Shown: positions 18,813-30,207, counted from the stretch's first letter. The stretch is 64,000 nucleotides of DNA from WLXB01 sp040221475 (GCA_040221475.1 JAVKEJ010000053.1:682001-746000); one strand, 5' to 3'. Translations and numbers: made by a program. Notes: a model not told the origin generated them from the letters alone.

Positions 18813-19183
18813 CTATGCCGCTCAGCATATCAGCCTTTTCATACTCAAGAATTGGTGCCCTGCTCAAAGGGTCTAAAACGTTGGTATTGTTAATTTTCGA
18901 TCCCAAAATGTACCAGACAGCGTGACATAAATCCAACCATCATACCCCCTGGGACGCCCCGATTGGACGATCGGCTTTTTGGCACCGCAGCAATATAATT
19001 AATCTATATATTTCAGATACTTAATAATATTTTCCCATACATCCGTGTCGGGCAAAAAATTGCATGGTCAGCGCAAAACAAGCCTACGCCGTCATCCACT
19101 ACATATAGGGGACAGACTCGGGGTCTCTGAGACCTAAAATACAGCATAAATAGCGTGCTATTTAGCGTAGGTATTGAGATACC
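18813..19183. other. 371-bp noncoding region between gyrA and ssb
   Basis: No convincing coding frame. It should hold the gyrA promoter and the end of the ssb transcript, since both genes read leftwards. Visible elements: a hairpin GGTAT-tgag-ATACC at 19170-19183 directly after the ssb stop; a perfect 8-bp stem TAAATAGC-gt-GCTATTTA at 19147-19164; an AT-rich block at about 18990-19040; and on the plus strand CCGAT-N6-ATCGG followed by CTTTTT at 18959-18980, which looks like a terminator for a plus-strand transcript although no plus-strand gene precedes it. Confidence 0.6.
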
Positions 19184-19657
19184 TTAGAACGGAATATCGT
19201 CGTCCATATCGCCGCCGGACGGACCTGAATCCCATCCGCCACCGCTGCCACCGCCATCGCCAGAAGGATCGGAAGCGCCATAACCGCCGCCGCCTCCAGC
19301 ACCATCACCACGGCCATCCAGCATGGTCAGTTCGCCGCCATATCCCTGCAGCACCACTTCCGTGGTATATTTCTCTGTGCCGCTCTGGTCGGTCCATTTG
19401 CGGGTCTGCAATTGCCCGCAGACATACACTTTAGAACCCTTTTTGAGATAGCGCTCCGCAATGTCTGCCAGGCTTCCAAAAATGACGACCCGGTGCCATT
19501 CCGTCTTCTCTTTGCGTTCCCCGGTGTTCTTGTCTTTCCAGTTCTCAGACGTCGCAATGCTGAGGTTGGCAACTTTACCGCCGTTTTGCATCGAACGGAC
19601 TTCAGGGTCACGCCCCAGATTACCAATGAGAATGACCTTATTTACGCTGCCAGCCAT
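19184..19657 (-). CDS. ssb: Single-stranded DNA-binding protein
   Basis: 157 aa from ATG 19657, which has AGGAG 7 bases upstream and gives the usual MAGSVNKVILIGNLG start; the frame stays open for 10 more codons. An OB fold (about residues 1-110) is followed by a Gly/Ser/Asp-rich flexible linker and the conserved acidic tip DDDIPF that binds partner proteins. It coats single-stranded DNA in replication and repair. No alphaproteobacterial SOS box was found; GAAC-N6-GAAC upstream has the wrong spacing. Confidence 0.96.
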   Translation of the reverse strand: MAGSVNKVILIGNLGRDPEVRSMQNGGKVANLSIATSENWKDKNTGERKEKTEWHRVVIFGSLADIAERYLKKGSKVYVCGQLQTRKWTDQSGTEKYTTEVVLQGYGGELTMLDGRGDGAGGGGGYGASDPSGDGGGSGGGWDSGPSGGDMDDDIPF

Positions 19658-19766
19658 GCCGGAACTCCTATGAACTAGTGATGCCACACGATACTCAGCG
19701 CGGCACGCGAGGCAAGCATTATGCTGCGGCTCATACGATAAGTTTGGCCTGAAGTCGGCATCTGCC

Positions 19767-19784
19767 TGTGGATAATGTGGATAA
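19767..19784 (-). promoter_or_regulatory. Two abutting perfect DnaA boxes
   Basis: The plus strand reads TGTGGATAA twice without a gap (19767-19775 and 19776-19784); each is the exact complement of the consensus DnaA box TTATCCACA. An AT-rich stretch (ctaattgtttttactttg) follows. They lie in the 268-bp divergent gap between ssb and the CYTH-CHAD gene, so DnaA could control either gene or the site could take part in replication control. Confidence 0.75.
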
Positions 19785-19925
19785 CTAATTGTTTTTACTT
19801 TGTTTTCGCTCCGAAAATGGTTGCTCCGCTATTCGCCACTGGTGTTTAATCCGGATCAAAGTCGCACGGAGACAGAGTTGGTAAAAACCAACCGCTAAAA
19901 AAACTATTATAGGGATGCAGCTAAC

Positions 19926-21551
19926 GTGGATATGACGTCTCCGCAGGAAAATGCGCACGCCTCCTTGAGTCTGGAAGACGATCCCAATGGCGTGGTTGAG
20001 ATTGAACTCAAGCTCACCACAAATTCCAAGAATCTATCCAAACTGCTCAACCAACTCAGCGCATCTTCTGAAGCGGTTAAATCTAGCCGCAAGATAACGC
20101 GCATTGTTTCAACCTATTTCGATACCCCTGATCGCCGGTTGCGTAACCGTGGCCTCACCTTGCGTGTGCGTCAAAAAAACGGCAAACGCGTACAGACCGT
20201 TAAAAGCGCGGGCACCGAATCCTCCGGCATGTTTGCCCGGCAGGAATGGACAACGCCGCTGGAGGGTAAAAAACCAGACCTGAACGCCATTGAATCGTCC
20301 TCAGTGCGCAATCGCATGGGCCTGATTCTGCCGCAAGAACTCAGCCCCCTGTTTAAAACAGACGTCAAACGCACCAGCCTGATCATTGATCACACAACAC
20401 CCTTGGGTAAAACCGCTCAAATAGAACTGGCCTTTGATCAAGGGCGTATCGTTGCTGGAAAAAAAACCGATGAGATCTCAGAGCTTGAACTTGAGCTCGT
20501 GTCTGGCTCACCTAAAGCTTTGTTGGATCTCGCTAAAGTCATTTCTGGAATTGCTCCCACGGTCCTGAACCTGCACAGTAAAGTCAGTCGCGGTTTTGAC
20601 TTATGTTACGGGACACATCCGCAAGCAGTGATGGCCCCAAAAATTAAGCTGCCCACTACGGCTTCCGTTGAAGAAGCCATTGTTGAAATACTTAAATCCT
20701 CACAGGGCCACCTTCTCGCTAATCGCTCCGCTGCCGCGCTCGGTCAGGACATCGAAGGGGTGCATCAAGCCCGCGTTGCGATCCGCCGCATTCGATCTGC
20801 GCTGTCGGTCTTTAAGGATTACCTGACATGCCCCGATGCGGAAAAAATAAAAAACGAAACGCGCTGGTTGATCAATGTGTTGGGGGAGGCCCGCGACCTC
20901 GATGTTTTTATTGATGAGGTCCTCCCCGCTGTTAAAAAAGACCGCCCTGATGACAAAGATTTATCAGCCGTTCTTCTGGCTGCACAAAAAGCCCGCACGG
21001 CGGCTTATCGAAAAGTAAAATCAGCCCTCACCTCCCGGCGCTATACCGATGCCATGCTCGCCACAGCCACCTGGATTGAAAATCGCGCTTGGCGTGAACA
21101 AGACAGGACTCATGCTCTTGATGCGCCCATAAAAGACGTGTCGTGCACGCTCCTTGCCAAGCGCCATCGCAAAGTCATGAAACTGGGCAAAAACTTTAAA
21201 ACCTTGAGTACAGACCAACGCCATGAAGTTCGCATCGCCTTGAAGAAAGTTCGTTACACGGCTGAGTTTTTCTCTAGCCTTTATCCAACGGCCCTCACGC
21301 GTCCCTACATTTCAGCCATGCGTGGTTTGCAAAATGCCCTCGGCGCGTTGAATGATGTCGCGACAGCAGAAACCTTAACCGCCACTCTTGTCGCCACCGC
21401 CAAAAGCGGAACAAAGCAAAGCGAAGCATTGCGCATGGGGGCCGGCAAAGTCCTCGGCTGGCACACGCGCGCCGCCACGGATGCAAATGAAAATGTCGTT
21501 GAACTCTGGACAGCCTTTGCCAAAAGCCAGCCCTTCTGGCTGCCCGCTTAG
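19926..21551 (+). CDS. CYTH and CHAD domain protein (probable inorganic triphosphatase / polyphosphate-binding)
   Basis: 541 aa. The N-terminal CYTH domain (about residues 22-220) shows the ExExK signature VEIELKL at 25-29 and RLRNRGLTLRVRQ, as in tripolyphosphatases. The C-terminal CHAD domain (about 245-530) has the conserved histidine helices VHQARVAIRRIRSAL near 278 and VRIALKKVRYTAEFF near 433, which bind polyphosphate. The start is GTG 19926; an ATG lies two codons in. It is 20 bp before the ParA-like gene, so they are likely one transcript. Confidence 0.92.
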   Translation: MDMTSPQENAHASLSLEDDPNGVVEIELKLTTNSKNLSKLLNQLSASSEAVKSSRKITRIVSTYFDTPDRRLRNRGLTLRVRQKNGKRVQTVKSAGTESSGMFARQEWTTPLEGKKPDLNAIESSSVRNRMGLILPQELSPLFKTDVKRTSLIIDHTTPLGKTAQIELAFDQGRIVAGKKTDEISELELELVSGSPKALLDLAKVISGIAPTVLNLHSKVSRGFDLCYGTHPQAVMAPKIKLPTTASVEEAIVEILKSSQGHLLANRSAAALGQDIEGVHQARVAIRRIRSALSVFKDYLTCPDAEKIKNETRWLINVLGEARDLDVFIDEVLPAVKKDRPDDKDLSAVLLAAQKARTAAYRKVKSALTSRRYTDAMLATATWIENRAWREQDRTHALDAPIKDVSCTLLAKRHRKVMKLGKNFKTLSTDQRHEVRIALKKVRYTAEFFSSLYPTALTRPYISAMRGLQNALGALNDVATAETLTATLVATAKSGTKQSEALRMGAGKVLGWHTRAATDANENVVELWTAFAKSQPFWLPA

Positions 21552-21571
21552 ATGCACGGGAAACACACCTA

Positions 21572-22198
21572 ATGTTGTCTGTTCTGGTCGCCAACCCCAA
21601 AGGCGGATGCGGCAAATCCACGATCACCACCAATCTGGCCGCCGCCTTTGCCAACGGCGGACTCAAAACAGCCATTGCCGATGTTGACCCGCAAAAAAGT
21701 TCTCTCACCTGGCTCAAACTCCGTCCGGCAGAAGAAGCAAAAATATACGGATTAAACTGGCTCAAAAATGAGGGTGAGACCGTCAAAGGTCTTCAACGTC
21801 TGGTCATTGATGTCAGTGCGGGAATTGATAAAAAGCACTTCGACATGCTGCTCAAAGCCGCTGATGTCGTCGTCATGCCAGTCCTTCCGTCCGTGTTTGA
21901 CGAACGCGCAACCGGCGCGTTTCTTAAAAAAATCGATACCCTGAAACCCATTCGCAAAGGCCGTAAGCAAGTGGCCATCGTTGGCAACCGCATACGCTCA
22001 AACACCCGGGCCGCCGCCCGCCTGGAAGAGTTCCTAGATAACGCCGGACATCCAGTGGTTGCACGCCTCGCAGACCGCAGCGCCTACAGCGAAATGGCGT
22101 GCCAGGGCCTTTCGATTTTTGATCGCGCAGCCACCTATAATGAACTCATCACCACCGACTGGGTGCCACTGATCAGTTTTATTGAGAACCAAGAGTAA
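21572..22198 (+). CDS. ParA-like ATPase
   Basis: 208 aa, the compact size of ParA/MinD family members without an N-terminal DNA-binding domain. The deviant Walker A KGGCGKST is at 10-17 with the signature lysine, followed by IADVDPQKSS (Walker A') and VVVMPVLPS. Such proteins position cargo (plasmids, chemoreceptor clusters, carboxysomes, storage granules). No ParB partner is adjacent. Its place behind a polyphosphate-binding CHAD protein suggests, as inference only, a role in granule or polyphosphate placement. Confidence 0.88.
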   Translation: MLSVLVANPKGGCGKSTITTNLAAAFANGGLKTAIADVDPQKSSLTWLKLRPAEEAKIYGLNWLKNEGETVKGLQRLVIDVSAGIDKKHFDMLLKAADVVVMPVLPSVFDERATGAFLKKIDTLKPIRKGRKQVAIVGNRIRSNTRAAARLEEFLDNAGHPVVARLADRSAYSEMACQGLSIFDRAATYNELITTDWVPLISFIENQE

Positions 22199-22227
22199 TC
22201 TTCCCAACACCTTGAGGAATAAATGCC

Positions 22228-23640
22228 ATGATTGACCGCCGTTTTGCACTTACAGGGCTCGCGGCTGCCGCTGGCGCTGCAACCTTTGGTAAAACATCAA
22301 CCGCTGTCGCGGCGACAAACAATGCCGCTGTCGCGGCGACAAACAATGCCGCAGCAGCCAGCTCAATTACCGCGATGGATAGACCGGTTCCGGGGCTCGG
22401 GCCGCGCATGAACATGGCCCACGCCTATAAAGTTATGGACCAGCTCAACATAGACGCGCTGATCGTTGGCGAAGGTTTGAACTTCTATCACGCAACAGGC
22501 TTTTGGCCCCTCACCCAACGCATGGGACACGCGCCCATGGCTTTCGCCATTGTCACGCGCAACGACAGCCAGCCGGTTGCAACCGTGATGTCGGCCTTCA
22601 ATTACTATTATCAACTGGCCGACGTACATAGCAGCGACGATTTTGAAGTCTACTTGTTCACCGCGCCAACCGGTGAAGTGGATGACAATGGCAATCCCAT
22701 CGCGGCTCCGGTCCAAGGGTTCCGTGATCTTCAGCAAGCCGAGCTCGATCGCATCGAAATCCGTCGCACCAGCTTGGCTGACGCTGCGGCTAAAGAAATC
22801 GCGGCACAGGCGGGTGCGAAATACGCTATGAGCAAAGCCTTGAAAGACTTCGGCCTGGAAAAAGGAACTCTGGCGGTCGATCACCCCAACGTGAAAGCCC
22901 TGCTGTCTGAGGCCGCCCCGCAAGCAACACTGGTGGACGCCGACACAGCTTTGCGCCGCATCCGCCCTGTCAAATCCGACCTTGAAATTACTCTGATGCG
23001 CCAGGCGTCCGCCGCCAATACGGAAGCAGCCCTCGCCGCCGTTCGGGCGGTGCGCGCCGGGGCCACCTATCAGGACCTGCGGTCTGTGTTTTATGCCGAG
23101 GCTGCGCGCCGTGGCAATCGCGGGGTTTTCATGGTCATCGACCGGGTCAGCTCAGAACTTTACGATGCCCCCTTCCAAGACGGTCAGGCGTTCCTCATTG
23201 ATGCGGTCAGCGAGCAACACGGATATCATGGTGACTACGGGCGCACGGTCTTTCTGGGCGAACCCACCCGCGCTATGGCCAAAGCCACCACGGCTATGGG
23301 ACAAGCATGGGATATCGTGCGCGAGTCTTTACGCCCTGGCATAACGTTTCGCGACATTATGCAAACCGGCAAAGAGGCTCTGAAGAAGATCGACGCGGAT
23401 TACACCATCTCGTTCACACCACACAGTGTCGGCCTCTATCACACCGACCATGTTGGCAACGCGGGGGCAGCGGCGTTCCGTGAGAATCCGGTGTTGGAAA
23501 AAGGCATGATCCTGAGTGTGGATTGCCCATTGCTCGAAGCCGGCGTCGGCGGCTCCGCCCATCTGGAAGACCTGACCCTCATCACCGAAGACGGCAGCGA
23601 ACCGATCCACGATATCGGCAACCAGACCATTATCGTCTGA
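22228..23640 (+). CDS. Exported Xaa-Pro peptidase family (M24) protein
   Basis: 470 aa. The N-terminus DRRFALTGLAAAAGAATF resembles a Tat signal and is followed by a low-complexity linker made by an exact 24-bp tandem duplication. The creatinase N domain spans about 60-240 and the M24 fold about 255-465, with all five metal ligands placed as in active enzymes: D325, D336, H399, E437 and E447. It may therefore be a periplasmic proline aminopeptidase or related hydrolase. It ends at a strong terminator facing the TonB receptor gene. Confidence 0.88.
   Translation: MIDRRFALTGLAAAAGAATFGKTSTAVAATNNAAVAATNNAAAASSITAMDRPVPGLGPRMNMAHAYKVMDQLNIDALIVGEGLNFYHATGFWPLTQRMGHAPMAFAIVTRNDSQPVATVMSAFNYYYQLADVHSSDDFEVYLFTAPTGEVDDNGNPIAAPVQGFRDLQQAELDRIEIRRTSLADAAAKEIAAQAGAKYAMSKALKDFGLEKGTLAVDHPNVKALLSEAAPQATLVDADTALRRIRPVKSDLEITLMRQASAANTEAALAAVRAVRAGATYQDLRSVFYAEAARRGNRGVFMVIDRVSSELYDAPFQDGQAFLIDAVSEQHGYHGDYGRTVFLGEPTRAMAKATTAMGQAWDIVRESLRPGITFRDIMQTGKEALKKIDADYTISFTPHSVGLYHTDHVGNAGAAAFRENPVLEKGMILSVDCPLLEAGVGGSAHLEDLTLITEDGSEPIHDIGNQTIIV
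22303..22350 (+). repeat. Exact 24-bp tandem duplication in the M24 signal region
   Basis: Positions 22303-22326 are repeated without mismatch at 22327-22350. The frame is kept, adding eight residues (AVAATNNA twice). It lies just after the Tat-type signal, where length is little constrained, and points to recent slippage. Confidence 0.9.
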
Positions 23641-23664
23641 TCACAACCGTCAGACACTCGACAT

Positions 23665-23695
23665 AAAAAAGGGCGTCCCGCGGGACGCCCTTTTC
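23665..23695. terminator. Bidirectional Rho-independent terminator
   Basis: A 9-bp GC-rich stem GGGCGTCCC-gc-GGGACGCCC (23671-23690) is flanked by AAAAAA on the left and TTTT on the right, so it can end transcription from both the M24 gene and the convergent TonB receptor gene. Confidence 0.92.
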
Positions 23696-23718
23696 TGATT
23701 TAACTCTGCGGACTAAGT

Positions 23719-26208
23719 TTAGAAGTTAAATGTGGTCCGAATGCCAATCTGGCGCTTGTCCGGCAATTGAGCCTGCAAGGCGTTTTCCAGAACGAAGGTA
23801 AACGGTGGTGGGAAGAACCCAAAGCCAATGGTGTTGAAGTCCGTTGTATTAAACGCCTGCTTCACCGTGTCGTCGTTGAACAAATTGTTTGCGAACGCAA
23901 CGACGCTCCAGTTATCAGATGTTAATCCAGCCCGCAGATCAACCATCCAATACCCCTGTAACTGGAGAATGTTGTCGGCTGTATCAAAGCGATTGGTTTG
24001 ATACTGAACATCAGTCTCAATCAACCAGTTGATATCATCAACGAGAGGGCGTTCATAACTCGCTCCGAGAACAAGGGAGTGCTTCGCCACACCTTCCAAG
24101 CGGTTGCCGGTACGGTCAAGCTCACAACTGAGTGACGTGCCGACTGTAACCACAGTACAGTTGCCAACGGCGGCAATTGCAGCAACACCGCTGCTGTTGG
24201 TCTTGAAGTCACCGTAGGTCGCGTCAATGTAAGAATATCCGGCCGACAAGTTCATGCCCTCAACAGGCGCCCAGGCGGCATCAATCTCTAGGCCCTTAAC
24301 CTCGGCAGACGACGCGTTAACAGTGCGTGTCCCAACCAGACCATTAGAGAGCTGAACTTGAGATGAGGTCTGCTTGCCGGAGAAGTCTTCATAATAAACA
24401 GCAGCGTTGAGGACGACCTTGCCCTCGTCCCAGGATGTCTTCGTTCCCAACTCATAAACCCACATGCTTTCACGATCAAAAGCAAACCCCTGTGGATCAA
24501 ATCCGGAAGCGCCGGCGCCGACGGTGCTGATCCCCCCTGGCTTCGCACCCTTAGCGACAGAGCCGTAAAACAGCATGTCTTCGTTGGCGGCGTATTCAAT
24601 CGAGAACCGCGGCGTGAAGAAACTGTCCGAAGCATTTGCCGGGATACTCGGAGAGGACGCAGGAACCAACACAGGGATAAACGGTGGATTAATACCCAAA
24701 GCATCAACAATACGTGGGCCTGATGGGCCAGCGATAAACTGCTTCTCATCCGTGTAGCGGCCTTCAACGTGCAGAGTCAGAGCTTCAGTAATGTCATACT
24801 CGAGCATACCGAAAGCTGACCAATGCTCTGTGTTTCTTATCCAGTTGTTCGGGTCAGAATCACCCACTGCCGCAAAAGAGGGGCCGCACGGAATAAACGG
24901 TGCAAATGGGAAGACCTGATTATTGGTACAGGCAATGTTGTTCGAATCCTGATCAACATTCTCATCCCAGTACAAACCGCCAACCATCCAGCGAAAACGC
25001 TCGTCGCCATTAGACTGCAGACGAATTTCCTCACTGAACAGGCGCGTATCAGTCGCAACACGGAAGATCGTACCAGAATTCTGTGCCGCAAAACTACCTT
25101 GCCTGTGGTTTTCAGTGGCCTGAGACACGTCAGCTTTGGCGTAATGGGTTGAAGAGATGAAGGAAGCAAATCCAAGATCCCAATCCAGAGTGCCAGCAAT
25201 GCGGAAAATCTGACGCTCACTGCCACGGAACTCTTCACCCGTAATCGGGTCCTCAGAGAGCGTTAGGGCCGGCAGGTCTTTGCCGTCTGGCACCTTACCC
25301 ACAAAACCACCGACAGACACAACGGAGGGACTGATCACACCATTCCCTGAAAAAGGAATCGTCGGGAAGGCAGACGTTGGAATCGCCAACTGCGTGTTTT
25401 GACCAACAAAGGTAAACGCCGATTGACCAATGTGGTCATCGGTGTACTCAGCCCGCGTCGTGAAAGAGACATCTTCGTTGAAGTTGGTGATCGACGACAG
25501 GGCAACACCGAAGCCATCGCTATCGGCGACATCTGCACCGGTCGTGGAATTGTCATAGAACCCATCAAAGTTCCATACCGAGGCATTGACGCCGATCAGG
25601 AATTTATCTTCAACAATCGGACCATACAGACCGACAGAGGCTTCCACTTGGTTGCGCTGACCGCCATTGAGCGAGACCTTGCCTTCCCATTCGTTGGTGG
25701 GCTTCTTGGTGACGTAGTTAATCGCACCAGCAAACGCCGAGCGACCATACAATGCACTCTGCGGGCCTTTGACGATTTCAACACGCTCAAGATCAAACAG
25801 GCGTGAGTTAATCAGCAGCGATCCGCCAGCGGATTGCACCGACTCAGACGACACGTCCACACCATCAAGCAGCAACGCCACGTTGGGACGTCCGCGAGAC
25901 GGGGCGAGACCACGAATGGTCACCCGCACATCCTGCGGGAACGTGCCTTGGTCAACGGTCACCCCCGAAGTCAAGCGTGCGATGTCTTCAATGCTATTCA
26001 GACCTTTGCGCTCTAAGGTTTCTGCCGTGAAGGTTTTAATGACCAACGGAATATCCTGCAGGTTTTCAGACCGCTTACGTGTGGTCACGATAATTTCTTC
26101 AAGAGCCACCTGCGATAAAGCCGGTGCGGCATCCACGGCGGTCAACGCCCCAATGACTGCGAGTGATGCAGCTGTTCTTTTAAGCGATAAATGCGACCCG
26201 TAGGCCAT
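23719..26208 (-). CDS. TonB-dependent outer membrane receptor
   Basis: 829 aa. A signal peptide is followed by a TonB-box-like segment (EEIIVTTRKR, about 37-46), a plug domain (about 50-165, with RVTIRGLAPSRGRPNVALLLDGV and VEIVKGPQSALYGRSAFAGAINY) and a 22-strand barrel ending in the aromatic residue of TTFNF. The ATG at 26208 has GGGGAGG 9 bases upstream. Such receptors import iron chelates, vitamins or sugars; the substrate is not evident. A 14-bp perfect palindrome in the leader may be an operator. Confidence 0.93.
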   Translation of the reverse strand: MAYGSHLSLKRTAASLAVIGALTAVDAAPALSQVALEEIIVTTRKRSENLQDIPLVIKTFTAETLERKGLNSIEDIARLTSGVTVDQGTFPQDVRVTIRGLAPSRGRPNVALLLDGVDVSSESVQSAGGSLLINSRLFDLERVEIVKGPQSALYGRSAFAGAINYVTKKPTNEWEGKVSLNGGQRNQVEASVGLYGPIVEDKFLIGVNASVWNFDGFYDNSTTGADVADSDGFGVALSSITNFNEDVSFTTRAEYTDDHIGQSAFTFVGQNTQLAIPTSAFPTIPFSGNGVISPSVVSVGGFVGKVPDGKDLPALTLSEDPITGEEFRGSERQIFRIAGTLDWDLGFASFISSTHYAKADVSQATENHRQGSFAAQNSGTIFRVATDTRLFSEEIRLQSNGDERFRWMVGGLYWDENVDQDSNNIACTNNQVFPFAPFIPCGPSFAAVGDSDPNNWIRNTEHWSAFGMLEYDITEALTLHVEGRYTDEKQFIAGPSGPRIVDALGINPPFIPVLVPASSPSIPANASDSFFTPRFSIEYAANEDMLFYGSVAKGAKPGGISTVGAGASGFDPQGFAFDRESMWVYELGTKTSWDEGKVVLNAAVYYEDFSGKQTSSQVQLSNGLVGTRTVNASSAEVKGLEIDAAWAPVEGMNLSAGYSYIDATYGDFKTNSSGVAAIAAVGNCTVVTVGTSLSCELDRTGNRLEGVAKHSLVLGASYERPLVDDINWLIETDVQYQTNRFDTADNILQLQGYWMVDLRAGLTSDNWSVVAFANNLFNDDTVKQAFNTTDFNTIGFGFFPPPFTFVLENALQAQLPDKRQIGIRTTFNF

Positions 26209-26231
26209 TGGCGTATCCTCCCCAGGAAAAC

Positions 26232-26245
26232 CGATTTTAAAATCG
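26232..26245. promoter_or_regulatory. 14-bp perfect palindrome upstream of the TonB receptor
   Basis: CGATTTTAAAATCG reads identically on both strands and lies 24-37 bases upstream of the receptor ATG, between its ribosome site and the presumed promoter. The position suits a repressor operator; it does not match a Fur box that I recognise. Confidence 0.4.
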
Positions 26246-26566
26246 ATATAGAAAAAACGAATAGATTAGTAATAGCCCTGCATACAATCAGTGGTTCCGT
26301 CATAAATCGGAAACCAACTTTAAGGGCATGACCACATAATGGTCAGGCTCTTTCGCGCCATAGCTCACTTCACGAGCTAGAACTATCTCTTTAATGGCCC
26401 CCATATTGCGCTCTGGTCACCGCATCAGAAGAAGAATTCTCTCACCCGCGACATTCACACGATTTTCACATGCCATTCGCCGCCTGAGTCAGGTATCAAG
26501 TTCGCCGATCAAGACATCCTCAACATTGTCTCGACCGTACAAAGGGTTTACACCAAACCCACACCA

Positions 26567-26581
26567 GAACATAAGAAGAAC
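26567..26581 (+). promoter_or_regulatory. LexA-binding SOS box of uvrA
   Basis: GAACATAAGAAGAAC fits the alphaproteobacterial SOS box GAAC-N7-GAAC exactly and resembles the lexA box in this window (GAACTAAAGTAGAAC). It ends 5 bases before the uvrA GTG, so LexA bound here would block the start region itself. uvrA is a standard SOS gene. Confidence 0.8.
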
Positions 26582-26586
26582 GTATC

Positions 26587-29523
<2,937 letters not shown>

Positions 29524-29562
29524 ACACCTCCCCCTCACGCGATCTTTCGACCCGCACTGATG

Positions 29563-29594
29563 TATTGTCATGCGTAACGTTATGCAATACAATA
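29563..29594. promoter_or_regulatory. Probable operator-promoter of higBA
   Basis: A symmetric element is centred in TAACGTTA (29575-29582). The flanks TGC/GCA and the outer arms TATTGT/ACAATA also match, giving a 32-base dyad with only three mismatched pairs. It lies 10-41 bases before the higB ATG and would cover the promoter. HigA and HigB-HigA complexes typically repress their own operon at such sites. Confidence 0.6.
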
Positions 29595-29603
29595 TAAGGT
29601 AAT

Positions 29604-29882
29604 ATGATTCAGACTTTTCGTCACCGTGGCCTCAAGCGTCTTTACGAACGCGGCGACCGCAGCAAGGTCCCAAGCACCCTGCGCGACCGCATCGAAGATG
29701 CCATGGCTCTGTTGGATGTCGCCTCGTCACCGCAAGACCTTGATTTGCCTGGTTTTCGTCTGCATCCCTTGAAAGGCACGTTGAAAGGATTTCACAGCAT
29801 CACCCTCTCAGGAAACTGGCGCTTGGTTTTTCGCCTTGTCGATGGCCATGCCAATGACGTTGATCTGCTGGATTACCATTGA
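29604..29882 (+). CDS. higB: HigB/RelE-type toxin (type II toxin-antitoxin)
   Basis: 92 aa of the HigB plasmid-maintenance killer family (RelE/ParE fold), ribosome-dependent mRNA interferases. FRHRGLKRLYERGD at the start and NWRLVFRLVDGHANDVDLLDYH at the end are typical of the family. The ATG has AAGG 5 bases upstream. The toxin precedes the antitoxin, the usual HigBA order, with a 33-bp gap. It lies directly behind uvrA and before a copied uvrA tail. Confidence 0.9.
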   Translation: MIQTFRHRGLKRLYERGDRSKVPSTLRDRIEDAMALLDVASSPQDLDLPGFRLHPLKGTLKGFHSITLSGNWRLVFRLVDGHANDVDLLDYH

Positions 29883-29915
29883 GACAAAAACACATATCAC
29901 CACAAGGATAAAACA

Positions 29916-30200
29916 ATGCCGATGCACACCCCACCCCATCCCGGGCGCCTGATAAAACAAAGCTGTCTTGAGGCGCTGGACCTAACCGTGACCGACGGCG
30001 CGAAAGCCTTGGACGTGGCACGCCCAACCCTGTCGAATCTGCTGAATGGCAAAGCCGCGATCTCACCAGAAATGGCGATCAGATTAGAAAAAGCGTTCGG
30101 CGGCACCGCCGATGCCTGGGTGCGCCTTCAAGCGGCCTATGACCTCGCCATCGCCCGGAAGACGGAAAAGAAAATCAAAGTCAGCCGTGTCGCCGCCTGA
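29916..30200 (+). CDS. higA: HigA antitoxin (XRE family)
   Basis: 94 aa. A helix-turn-helix of the HigA/VapA type spans about residues 23-60 (DGAKALDVARPTLSNLLNGKAAISPEMAIRLEKAF), and the entry MHTPPHPGRLIKQ is a family hallmark. It neutralises HigB and is expected to bind the palindromic operator upstream of higB. Its stop lies 7 bp before the second uvrA tail copy. Confidence 0.92.
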   Translation: MPMHTPPHPGRLIKQSCLEALDLTVTDGAKALDVARPTLSNLLNGKAAISPEMAIRLEKAFGGTADAWVRLQAAYDLAIARKTEKKIKVSRVAA

Positions 30201-30207
30201 CGACTTT

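Larger units (their letters stand above)
26209..26586. other. 378-bp divergent control region between the TonB receptor and uvrA
   Basis: No coding frame stands out. It contains the receptor ribosome site, the palindrome at 26232-26245, and the uvrA SOS box at 26567-26581. The middle part (about 26250-26560) shows nothing else I can name. Confidence 0.6.

Noticed and set aside
19660..19675. Possible SOS box before ssb (GAAC ... GAAC)
   Set aside because: The spacing is six bases, not seven as in the lexA and uvrA boxes, and it overlaps the ribosome site.
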